The notes beneath the pieces were generated by a model, which had not been told where the DNA came from, did not search any database, and saw nothing but the letters and a program-made list of their open reading frames with translations. This document shows, one piece after another, positions 11,374-21,497 of a DNA stretch of 64,000 nt. The DNA lies in NCBI GenBank assembly GCA_963965975.1, contig OZ014413.1, positions 10,708,601-10,772,600 on the forward strand. Reading direction: 5' to 3'. Both the position numbers and the translations under genes were made by a program. Origin of the DNA: Xestospongia bergquistia. Lineage: Eukaryota > Porifera > Demospongiae > Haplosclerida > Petrosiidae. Every line of letters begins with the position of its first letter. Positions within the stretch are counted from its first letter, which is position 1.

Positions 11374-12252
11374 AAGTATTAGCTAAATCAAAAGAGGATG
11401 GAGTTTTTAGAGTTGATAGGTTTTGAGGATGGAGGATTCTGTGAGAGTTATGGTTTCGTACAATAAAGGAACAGTACACAATACATATATAAACAATGTA
11501 ATACAACTTGTAAATGATACGTAAACTAAGAAATGACAACAAGACAATAATCTATACTGACAAATATGGATAAATGTACATCACTGTAGATGTTAATGCC
11601 AAAAACTGCCAAATTACCAATACATTCAGTTATAATGTATACATGTACTATCATGTATGATGATAATATAAGAGAAAACAAGAATGGAGAAGAATAGTAA
11701 TCTTGAGCTAATATGAAAATATTGTAATGACATCTGTGAGTTAACTGGTGTTCATTAGTTGACAGAGAGAAATGATGTCACTATTATTACACACATGTTC
11801 CAACTTCACTGTCAATACGATATTTTCAAATAGTTATTGTTTTAAAAATATTGAATTATATTATAAATTATGCTTTATACTATTATATCACAACACTACA
11901 TTTAATGTTTTATTACATTATGACATTTTTAAAGTAAAGAGAAATATCAATCAGTTGATATAAACACACAAAAGACATGTCAAAACTCTGCTACCAGACA
12001 TCATAATGATTTATGCTTGAGTGGTACTTCTTGTAAATCTTGACTAGTGATATGACTGAGTCATCCTCATTGACGTCTATCTGACAGTTCAGTACCTTGT
12101 GTGTCCGTCTCAGTAGTAGATAGTGACGTCCCCATTCTGGCTCAGATCAACTAATATAGTAAATTATTAGTATAACACTCAGTAAATTTAAGTCCGTTTT
12201 GTAGAATCCGTTCATCTCCGTATATCGTTGTTATAGTAACCTAACATTAGTA
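11374..12252. other. Intergenic region
   Basis: Between the stop of the Death/CARD gene and the start of the LRR gene. Short open frames here (11342-11542 minus, 11772-11963 plus) have biased AT-rich composition and no recognisable features. The last ~150 bases should hold the LRR gene promoter, but no clear element was seen. Confidence 0.5.
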
Positions 12253-12934
12253 ATGGCGTCGTCTTCTTCGTTAGGCCTTGACAATCGTAGTTGAGCATGT
12301 TAGAGTGTGTGTATAGCTATTGTTGTGTGTGTAAAATATTATATAGTAACTATGTTTTATTATAGGAGACACTGGAAGTGTTGAGTGGACTAGTTACAGT
12401 GTTATACTTTCTTCATCTACTGTGGCAGAATGTAAAGAAGTGATACATCAATTAAAGAGACAACAACATACAACATGGAGTATTAGACTCAACAGATTAT
12501 CTCCTCAAAGTTTACTAACAGTATTAACTGATATTAATGAATGTCAAGTGAGGAGACTTGATATATATAACACTCATTTTGATATTAACTGTGTCAGTCA
12601 ACTATCACAAGTAATAACTTATAACAAAACAATGGAGGTCCTATATCTTTACTCCTCACCTCTCTTACCAAATACTTACCACTTACTAACAACAGCTGTA
12701 GCAGGTAATAAAATAATCAAGGGATTATACTTGTGGCATGACACTAACATTACTGATAATGATATACCTCATCTCTCTAATCTCATCATTAATAATAACA
12801 CATTAGAATATCTATATCTTGATGATTGTCCTAATATTACTGAATTTGGTAAACAACAATTACAAAATGTTGTTGTTAAAAATAATAGTTTGAAGATATT
12901 GTATGTTAATGATAATACACTCCGTTATCGTTAA
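12253..12934 (+). CDS. Small leucine-rich-repeat protein (RI/NLRC3-type repeats)
   Basis: Exon 1 starts MASSSSLGLDN at 12253 and appears to splice at a GTAGTT donor near 12290. Exon 2 begins at about 12366 and runs to stop TAA 12932-12934. The product is about 200 aa. From residue ~50 it has about five repeats of ~28 residues with the pattern L..LYL....I.......L...I..N.TL, as in ribonuclease-inhibitor or NLR-type LRRs. There is no NACHT, Death, signal or membrane segment, so alone it is a short LRR protein, possibly the remnant of a larger receptor. The weak donor makes exon 1 uncertain. Alternatively exon 2 is the last exon of a longer gene. AATAAA follows the stop by ~36 bp. A broken copy lies at 956-1365. 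Confidence 0.68.
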
Positions 12935-13639
12935 TTTTTGTACTATTGTCATTGTAATTTTTCACTAAAAATAAATTATTTTAAATTCCAATAAGTCAAT
13001 TATTAGTTAAATACTTTAGTTTCCAGTTCTTTGTCTTCTAACAAAGTTAACAATTTTTATAATTCACTTCTTCTCTAGAAAAACTCAACTTCTCTACTTG
13101 ACAATTGACCACGCCTACATTAATTAATAATAAAAGCTTCAATATTGTTATTTCTAATATTTACAAATAGAATTATAACAAACAAACTAGACTAAATTGT
13201 ACATTAATAGTCCTCTAGTTAATAGCTATATAAAATTAAATATTATCGCTACGTCTAATACCACTAATTACTACTGATAATAAAAAATCCATTAATTAAA
13301 GTCAATTAATTTATCAAATCACCTAAAAACTTATTTCCTACACACACAGTTCACTTAACAAATTAATATTATATTTAATAACACATTCTATTTAATAATA
13401 CACTCACTTTTAACAATTCCATTAAAGTACTGATCCATACAACATCAGAAGATTTCTTGATAACATTACAACTATTAACTTACTACTAAATAAACTTAGT
13501 TTCTATTAAAAGTAGTAGACTGTATCTAGTAGTTAGCAGTTTTGCTAGTTAGTTATCTTCTATCATTAGTAGTTTCTAGTAAAGAAGACTTAAGGCAGTA
13601 AAGACTTAAGCAGCAAAATTTTTCTCACCGACAGCTGCT

Positions 13640-14600
13640 GGCCTCTCCAGCTGCTATTTGAATGGGTGTGGTCTGTAACTATGGAAAAATGCAAACCCGC
13701 AAGTAAAGATGGCGCTAAGAGTGATGTTTTATTATAAAACAGACTACAGACTGTAGGAAGAGGAGGAGACAAAGGAATATTATATCAAAAGTTCATATGA
13801 TGTCTGTTCTAGTCAGACAATAATGAAAACTATTAGTTACAGGTAGTTATCATTAACAGTGGAACATTTTCATCATTCAGTTAGTTGAGAAATACTACTT
13901 GATGACCTATGACCTGTGAACTTGATATTTACTGGAACATAACAACAACTGTGACTTTTCTTCCTCAGAGATCCAGTCAGTTTGAGATCTAATGAGTTGT
14001 TCAGATATAACATGATGAAGGTAAGTTTCATTATATTATCTACAAACATGACCTATTGTTACAACATCAATCAAAGTCTATAACATGTTTACTATTGACT
14101 AAATGTAAGTTTGTCCTTCTAATATTACTTTGACATATATCTATATTATGTAGCTTTTCAAGTGATCTCCAGTAACTGATGATCTTGAACAAGTGAATAG
14201 TCTCTCTCTTAAACATAAAACAGACATACTTCAATATCATATAAAATAAATGTAGGTCTTTATATACCAGTACTGACTATTGGATTAAATCAAGTACTAG
14301 GTCCATATCATCAGAGATTAGTTGATAAACAGGTACATGTAACATTAACTCTACATGTAAAATAATACATGTTTTATTTTTAAATGTAGTGTATTAAATA
14401 CCATCATTTACCAACAACTGGTGGCTTCTACAGCTGCTACTTCAGTAGGTGTGGTGTGTAACTATGAAAACATACAAACCACAGGTAAATATGGCAGTAA
14501 GTTGTTTGGAGCTGATACTACTCAAGCTTAAGTTTACAATGAGTTAACATGATCTATTGTTTATACTATATTAGAATATAATGGTATAATGGATGAATGG
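13640..14600. repeat. Duplicated spacer block, right copy
   Basis: Homologue of 1-955. Like that copy it has a ~65-bp direct repeat near each end (about 13655-13720 and 14435-14500) carrying GGGTGTGG or a close variant, then AACTATG and a candidate ATG followed by a GTAAG-like donor. The minus-strand frame that is open in the left copy is broken here by a 4-bp insertion near 14070 and a stop. From 13250 to 13640 I see only AT-rich spacer, and from 14600 to 15231 only AT-rich spacer with GGAT-rich tracts. Confidence 0.85.
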
Positions 14601-15231
14601 AAGATGATAGATAAAAGTACAGTAAGTTATATTGTTATCATGTCAGTTTATATGATTATGTTTGTAAGAGAAGAACAAGGTGACTTCTAACTGATTTAGG
14701 TCTAAAGTAATTGTGGGAGGAGTCAACTGGTAAGTATCAATTTTGTCTGTTACTTTACTCTCTTTTCTCTTTACATCATTTCTTGTTGTCTATAATAATA
14801 ATATGATTTATTGTTATATTTGAACATTATTAGTTTGAGGAGGTTGAAAAACAAGTGACATTTTAGAAAATCAAGGAAAGATTTAGAAAAGAAAAGACAG
14901 AGGAGTCCATATTGAGAGAACATATGGATGAATAAACAGACAGATGGATGGATTGATGGAGAGATAGACAAATAGAGATGACAATAGACTGAACATCAAG
15001 GTTATGAAGAGAAGTAACCAGTTTATAAGAATTTATAGAACTCATCATTCAACAATAGATAAACTCATACACTGATATTTTTCACAACATGCTATCCCAA
15101 GTTTATTCATCATATGATTATCATGTGACTAGTGAGACAATAATGTTATTATTTTGTGACCTTATAATTTATTGAACAAAATAAAGAACTGTCATGATTA
15201 AATACTGTAGCTAAGGGGTTAAATATATTTG

Positions 15232-17032
15232 TCAAAACATCATATCTGCAAGTCCTTCTTCCAAAAATTTTTTGTAAAGTCTCATAAATTTTGCTGTAAA
15301 TGCCTCCAAGTGGAATATAGTTTTAGTACCCAGCTGTACTTGATGTTGATATTGTGCAGCTAATTCAATGACATTAGCTTTTAATGAACCATCACAATTA
15401 ACAATTAGTTCAGCTAATAAATGCTGAGAAACAAAATGAATGGAATACAATATTATGTTATAATAAATGATGTATTTACCTTGAATATAATATCAGGTGG
15501 AATACAATGAGTTAGGAGTTCATAAAATCGACCTCTTACATCAAGTAATCTAAAATATAAAAGTATTTCTATTATAAATCATTTTATCTACAACGTCTAT
15601 TTATTGAGTACTCTATATGTCCATTATTCCATCCATTTGTCCATTTATTCATCCATATTATACCTTTTAGGAGTTTGTTCTTCAATAATCATTGCAGCTG
15701 TTTCATGTAAGAACAGTTCCCACTCACAATCTGGTATATTTTGATCAGCAGAGAATGGATATCTACAATAATGGAAGAATTGATGGGATAGACTGACTTA
15801 TAACTAACTGTTGTACTCTACAAGCTTCACAAAGTAGTATTGCTTTTCTTAAATTTCTTTCTGATTTTTCTGCAATCCTTTTAGCAAGCTCAGGAGGTAG
15901 AGATAAAGACTCTTTACGACATACAAACTGTAGTACACCACATATCTAAATAAATCTTGTTAATAAACTATTGTTAAAAATATCTAGTTTCTTTACCTCA
16001 TCAATTGTGGGGGCGGGTATTCTTATCCCTAAGCATCTACTTTTAATAGCTGGTATAACTTTACTAGTAGAATTACATAGTAAAATAAGTCGACATGATG
16101 ATGTGTATTTCTCCATTGTTCTTCTTAGAGCATGTTGTGCATCTTTTGTTAACCTGTCTACCTCTGTTAGAACAACCACTATAAAATGGATGAATGGATA
16201 AGAGATAGATAGATAAATAGTTAGGAAGATGGATAAATCGCTGAATGAATGGATTACCTTTAAATTCTCTATGGCTAGTATCAATGGAATGAGATTGTGC
16301 TACTTCTTTCAATAATTCCATTATAACAACACGATCATGTATACCAGCATCACTAATACAGTAATATATAATATATGATATTATGGGGACACACTGGTAT
16401 ATACCTGGGGTTCATTTCAATATGATAGTTACTCGCTATAGTAGATATCTCTACCTTCTTTTTGGATGGAGTCTAATAACAACATAATATTTTATTAATT
16501 AGCTAATAATTAGTAGGAGGGGCTTTTACCATTCTTATAATCACCTATATACTTTAAACTCTAAACCCTAGACTTTCAACCTTTGACCTTATATGTACAT
16601 GTATTAACTTTATCTTAAAGTATGCTATACCATTGTTGGTACTCTAAACGTGTATATTATTAGGACTATATGGGTGTGGTTATGATAGGTATATGGGTGT
16701 GGTTAAGATAGGTATATGGGTGTGGTTAACATAATATATACTAGTACATAATAACATACTATAAATTCCATGTGTTCAATACGTAGTTTCTCTACACCAG
16801 GACCATATAGTTCCCTTAAAATACAGACCATTCTGGTCTTCTTACCAGCACCTGATGGTCCATAGAGAAGTAAATGGGGAAAATCCCCACTTTGGACCTA
16901 ATTATAGATTAATTTAAAAAATTTTAGATAGTTTCTAACACTCACTAGACGTTTTAAATTGCCAGCCTGTTCTTTATGGAAATCTAACTTGCTGAGGCTA
17001 GTCGGCCTGTACTTGTCCACCCATAGGCTCAT
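15232..17032 (-). CDS. RFC3: Replication factor C subunit 3
   Basis: Clamp-loader subunit that helps load PCNA onto primed DNA in the nucleus. About eight exons read from 17032 ([19 protein letters not shown]). Exon 1 is 17032-16946. Exon 2 starts at 16897 and carries the Walker [10 protein letters not shown]. Later exons give [17 protein letters not shown], then [22 protein letters not shown] (16190-15998), where the SRC motif lies in KSRCLGIR. The final exon ends [15 protein letters not shown], matching the family C-terminus. All junctions keep frame. Expected length is near 350 aa, as usual for RFC3. The gene is head-to-head with an NDFIP homologue. A broken partial copy lies at 1374-2640. 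Identity rests on strong remembered similarity over the whole length. Confidence 0.97.
16660..16738. repeat. 22-bp repeat, three copies, with GGGTGTGG
   Basis: Three tandem units of about 22 bp (core TATGGGTGTGGTTA and a GATAGGTA joint) in the RFC3 intron between exons 2 and 3. The unit contains the GT/CACCC-box word that also appears at many other places in the window. Confidence 0.85.
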
Positions 17033-17195
17033 CTCAATTCCACGTGGTTTATGAGTAAGCGAGCAAGAATTTAATTAACTCCGTATACTAAACATCTGAT
17101 GCAATCGTTCGATCACGTGATCAAGCAATGCTGACAACTCATAACTAAACTGTTCACAAACAAAAGAAGGTTGTTGGTCTCTACAGAGCTGGAGT
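17033..17195. promoter_or_regulatory. Shared RFC3/NDFIP promoter with two CACGTG E-boxes
   Basis: Only 163 bp separate the two start codons. The spacer contains CCACGTGG at about 17040-17047 and the perfect 12-bp palindrome GATCACGTGATC at 17111-17122. Both are E-boxes of the kind bound by bHLH-zip factors such as USF, MYC or MiT/TFE. No TATA box is obvious. A bidirectional promoter is inferred from geometry. Confidence 0.6.
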
Positions 17196-19370
17196 ATGGC
17201 AGAAAGAGAGCAAAAATACGAAGAGAAACCATTATTGGTGAGATAAACATTACCTGATCAATATAATGATGTGTGACATTATTTTTAAAGGCTCCAGATG
17301 ATGAATTAGAAGGAGAACAATTATATCCTATAATCCCTCCACCTGCTTATGAACCAATGAAAGCTGGTTAGTTCATTTTGCTTATATTGTCAGTTGATGT
17401 AATATTAATACAATGATAACCCAGTACAGCAATCATAGTCCATAGATATTGTCTATACTTAGACTCATACCCAGTCCATTACTGGGTATGAGTCTAGACA
17501 AGATACATATAACTAATAAGAACAGAAAGTAACATTATAATATTATATATTAGACATTTTGAGTTTTTATGTTAATATAGTAATTATATAATGAGCAGTA
17601 TATCCTGTAAGATAGGTTGTCATTTCCTGTTACCTACTGTAGTCAATTACTCTCTATAAAGAGTCCCTTAATACAGAAAACAGACAACACACACACGCAC
17701 ACAAAAGAAAATGAAGACACAAAATATATAGCGTGTTTTTTTTAACTTATTACTTGTTAATTGATAACTAATAGTTATATTAAATAAAGGAGTTTAGTTA
17801 AACATTAATTTATACCTAGTATAAGTTAAGTGACATATATAGATTGAAATCATGATGATAAATTTATATACCACCAACATCACTTTATAAATACCAAACT
17901 AGAGTATTCTCAGATGATAATGGCACTTTATTGAATATATGTACAGTGTAATACAGGTTGTTCCAGCTGGTATTTATACTTAATTAATAGGCAGTCTTAA
18001 GATTACATCATTGTTGTTATTACATTTTTGTTCTGTTGCTATAGCAATACCTACACAATATGTAATGGACACTTCCATGCCCTTACCATCTTATGAACAG
18101 TCAGAGAAATACGAGGTATTTAAGATTATGCACTTTAATAATAAATTGTTGTTTATTATTAAAAACTTAATAACTGCTCATGAATCTCATTATAGAAAGA
18201 GGGCGTGTTAGAATATACTGACAGACTTGAAGGAACAGTCAGAATTGTGTCTCGTCAGTCAGAGAGGCCCGTAGGAACATGGCTTGAATTTATTTCCTTC
18301 TTTGTTGGTATGTTATATAGTTTATCATACTCACATGACAGTCACATGACATTACTATGATCCTAAAAGATTAGAGTTTAGACCTTGTTGTTGTTGTTAG
18401 TAATAGAATTATGTAGTAGTATTGATCTGAGGTTTGAGGTAAAGTAATTAAATTAAGGATACAATAACTTCTACAATATCATACCATGTACAATATACTG
18501 AATACATATATATGTACATATGTATATATGTGAAATGCACTTAACTTCATCTATAGTGATAGTTGCATAACATATTACACATTTCAATGTGTGCATATGA
18601 TCTTTAGTTGTAGTTAACAATATTTCGTTCATCTTTATTAAAATTACTTTGTATAATAATTTTTAGTTAATAAATAACACTAATGTTGGTCACATGATAT
18701 TATCAATGTTCATGTGATAGTCAGTTTAGTCATGTGACTTGTCTGTGATCATTTCTTTAGGATGCCTCCTATTTTCTTGGCTGGGCTACCTAATATCGTG
18801 TTGCCTAGCAACAACAATTGCAGCTCAGTCTGGAGCTGCAGCTGGTCTGGGTCTTTCATTAGTTCTTAAAACAATTATTGTAGAAGTAAGAAGTCTCTTG
18901 ACCTGACAAACTTGTTTAACCAGTTTTGTAATCTAGTTCCATCCAACTTATTTCTCAACGATAGCAAACCAAATGTGTCTAGATGAGTATTATTCTACTC
19001 CTGATGATGAATACTCTAATAGCTGTACGAAGGGGACATACTCCTTTGTGAGATTGTTGTTCTGGATCCTAGGATTCATGGGTAAATTAGCAAATGCATA
19101 CTTAGGTACTTGTAGACAACCTGTCCAAAGTACATTACCTGATATCACACATACACACACTAAGTACTATAACCCTTGCCCCATGTAGAGTGGAGTGAGG
19201 GTTAATAATGGTGATGTACAGTTTGAATGGGTGATAGGGTGAATGATTTGATAGAAGGACAACTACTTTATATTTTTATTTTAGGTTTGTTTTTGTTTGC
19301 TCGTGGTATCTCTGTTTTCTGTCAATCTCGACCTACACCTGTTCGAAATGAGAATAACATAATTCCATAA
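17196..19370 (+). CDS. NEDD4 family-interacting protein (NDFIP1/2-like)
   Basis: Three-pass Golgi/endosomal membrane adaptor that recruits NEDD4-type HECT ubiquitin ligases through PPxY motifs. Exon 1 starts MAEREQKYEEKPLL at 17196. Exon 2 (about 17291-17366) contains IPPPAYEP, a PPxY motif. The next exon has LPSYEQSEKYE, aligned with the LPTYDEAEKAK stretch of vertebrate NDFIP1. Downstream exons (about 18196-18308, 18760-18886, 18938-19081 and 19285-19370) encode the hydrophobic core GCLLFSWLGYLISCCLATT, the glycine-rich SGAAAGLGLSLVLK, and a last segment before stop TAA 19368-19370. The vertebrate order of motifs is kept. Total length is about 220 aa, typical of the family. The first exon joins are less certain than the membrane core. 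Confidence 0.92.
17443..17508 (+). other. Intronic imperfect hairpin, pre-miRNA-like
   Basis: In the second intron of the NDFIP gene, 17460-17475 (TAGACTCATACCCAGT) is perfectly complementary to 17481-17496, with a 5-base loop. After a bulge, a further ~12 bp pair imperfectly (17443-17454 with about 17497-17508). The total stem is ~28 bp in a 66-nt fold. No expression evidence is possible here. It may be a small-RNA precursor or a remnant of an inverted-repeat element. Confidence 0.45.
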
Positions 19371-19734
19371 ATTGTTTTGATATAACTCTCTCCTCTCAAG
19401 AGATACTTTGCCATAATACATAGACCTCTCACATATACATACACAATCCATATTATACATGTAGTATGTCACATGATACATGTACTATGTCACATGATAC
19501 ATGAGAATATACTCTTAAGAACATTTATAATTTGTTTTCAGATTTTGTCAATTATACAATTAGTAATGTTTGATCAAAACATTGTGTTGTATTTGCTTTG
19601 ATGTTTAGAACAAGTAATAATTTTATTTGTAACATATTGACAACTTAGTTTGTGATTGAAAGAACACAAATATATGAAAAAATCTTGTTCCATTTTGAAT
19701 GAGTCTCATGCTCATTTTCAATTATTCTGACACA

Positions 19735-19990
19735 AGTGTGGTCTCATGTCCATGCTTTAGTATCATATCTATACCTGTATGGTCTCATGTCCATGCTTTA
19801 GTATCATATCTATACCTGTACGGTCTCATGTCCATGCTTTAGTCTCATATCTATACCTGTACGGTCTTATGTCCATGCTTTAGTCCCATATCTATACCTG
19901 TACAGTCTCATGTCCATGCTTTAGTCTCATATCTATACCTGTATGGTCTCATGTCCATGCTTTAGTATCATATCTATACCAGTATGTTCT
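19735..19990. repeat. 40-bp minisatellite, six copies
   Basis: Tandem units of about 40 bp (core GTCTCATGTCCATGCTTTAG) with few substitutions. They lie in the ~700-bp spacer between the convergent NDFIP and TIPIN genes. Nothing else was seen in 19371-20080 apart from short AT-rich 3' sequence. Confidence 0.92.
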
Positions 19991-20080
19991 GCTGTTAGTC
20001 TTGTAAACAGTGATGATAGATAACATGTAATATAATAATTGAAAGAGGTGGACATTAATTAGAGAAGATATGACATTGTT

Positions 20081-21441
20081 TTATAAATCGTCTAATAATA
20101 TATCATCAACATCATCATATGGATTGTCTTCTATGTCATTATGTGGCCGGGGGTTATCAGGGATAACATCCCACGGATTAGGAGTTAATTCGGTTTGTGA
20201 TAACTGATAAGATTCTTCATTGTTAGGTGCTATATTTTCATTATTTTGTGTGTCTCTTTCCTCTCTCTCTTCTTCCATTCTCTCTTCACCCTCGGCTGTT
20301 TCTTCATCTTCTCCAGCTATACCTATCCCAGCAGACTGTAATCTCATTTCTCTAAATCTACTCTATAATAATAAAAAGATTGTAATACAATAATATATCA
20401 CAACATTACTTTTAAATAGTTTCTTGATATAAACGAAATTGATAAAGGATGACTCAAAAAAATTAAATCTGGCGTGGTTTGACATATATCGCTAAATACT
20501 ACTACATTAATTGGGTTAGAGCATTTTTGTAAAGTAGGGGGTTGGGCTTAGAGGCCTATACATGTAATAACTGTTATATAATTTTTGTAAACATGACACT
20601 TTCACTTTCAACATTTAGTTAGTATATCCAGTGACAACATAATATTTAGTATTAGCTATCAAAACTCATTCAGACTCATTCCAATGCTCACCTTGAATTC
20701 TGCTGATTTACTACCTAAGCTCTCCACTCTCTGTATAAAATCATGAAATGTAAATTTAGGATAGACTCTGTTAGCCCAGTGTTCATATTGCTGTAATAAG
20801 TACTTGAGATCGGATGCCTATAAAGGTACTCGTGAATAATTCGTAAGATAGTGAGTCACCTCGTGTCCTTTGCCTTTAAATTTTAACTTAGGAAACTCCT
20901 TCGTCAAATATGGCAGACCTTTTTCTGCAAATAATCTTTCAGAAATATGATAATAATAATAATGGTCAAACACTTACTTATCAACACTTAATTTTAACAT
21001 TGGTTTACGAACCTTCTTTGTTTCTTCATTAGTGGTATCTGTGACACTATCTCCTTTGTCCGCTGCCCTCTTCACTCCTGAATTAGATGTATATGTACAT
21101 GAATGTTCACTATACAATCTAATGGGTACACTACATTATAATAAGTAACTAACAGTACATACTAATATATATGTACTAGTATATATGTAATACTAGAATA
21201 TATACATGTACATCTGGATGGATTTTCCATAATCAAATTAGAATAATGGGATAATGAATTTACCTCTAGTGGGTGTGGTCTGAGAGTTGGTGCCAACCCT
21301 CAAGCCTGTATCATGCGTATAGGTTGTAGATAGAGGTCGGGGAACTACAGGAGGAGGTAGAGGTGGCGGGTCATCGTCATCTTCGTAATCAGACAAGTCA
21401 TCTGCAAACAATGGCTCGTCAGTACCATCTATAGTAGCCAT
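20081..21441 (-). CDS. TIPIN: TIMELESS-interacting protein (Swi3/Csm3 family)
   Basis: Partner of TIMELESS in the fork-protection complex, acting in the nucleus at replication forks and checkpoints. Exon 1 (21441 to about 21265) encodes an acidic then proline-rich N-terminus. The Swi3 core is split over later exons: [14 protein letters not shown], then [25 protein letters not shown], then [20 protein letters not shown] and [17 protein letters not shown]. These line up with the vertebrate core (..FKGKGHE.EDLK.L...EHWAHRLFPK..F.DFI.RVE.LGSK). One intron between the second and third exons is very short (~42 bp). The last exon is acidic and ends at TAA 20081-20083. The product is about 260 aa. 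It is head-to-head with PIK3C3. Confidence 0.93.
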
Positions 21442-21497
21442 TTATGATAACGAGTAGGCGTGTCTTGAATACTGTGTTTGTTAGGGGTTAAATTTCA
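21442..21497. promoter_or_regulatory. Shared TIPIN/PIK3C3 promoter, 56 bp between start codons
   Basis: The two ATGs face away from each other with only 56 bp between them, so the 5' UTRs must be very short or the transcripts overlap at their 5' ends. No TATA box is visible; GAGTAGGCGTGTC is the only GC-rich word. The promoter elements probably reach into one or both first exons (inference). Confidence 0.55.

Noticed and set aside
12253..12934. LRR exon as the last exon of the Death/CARD gene, giving a Death-CARD-LRR receptor
   Set aside because: An in-frame terminal exon with a stop (11292-11373) and a separate MASSSS start at 12253 fit better. Spliced reads could reopen this.
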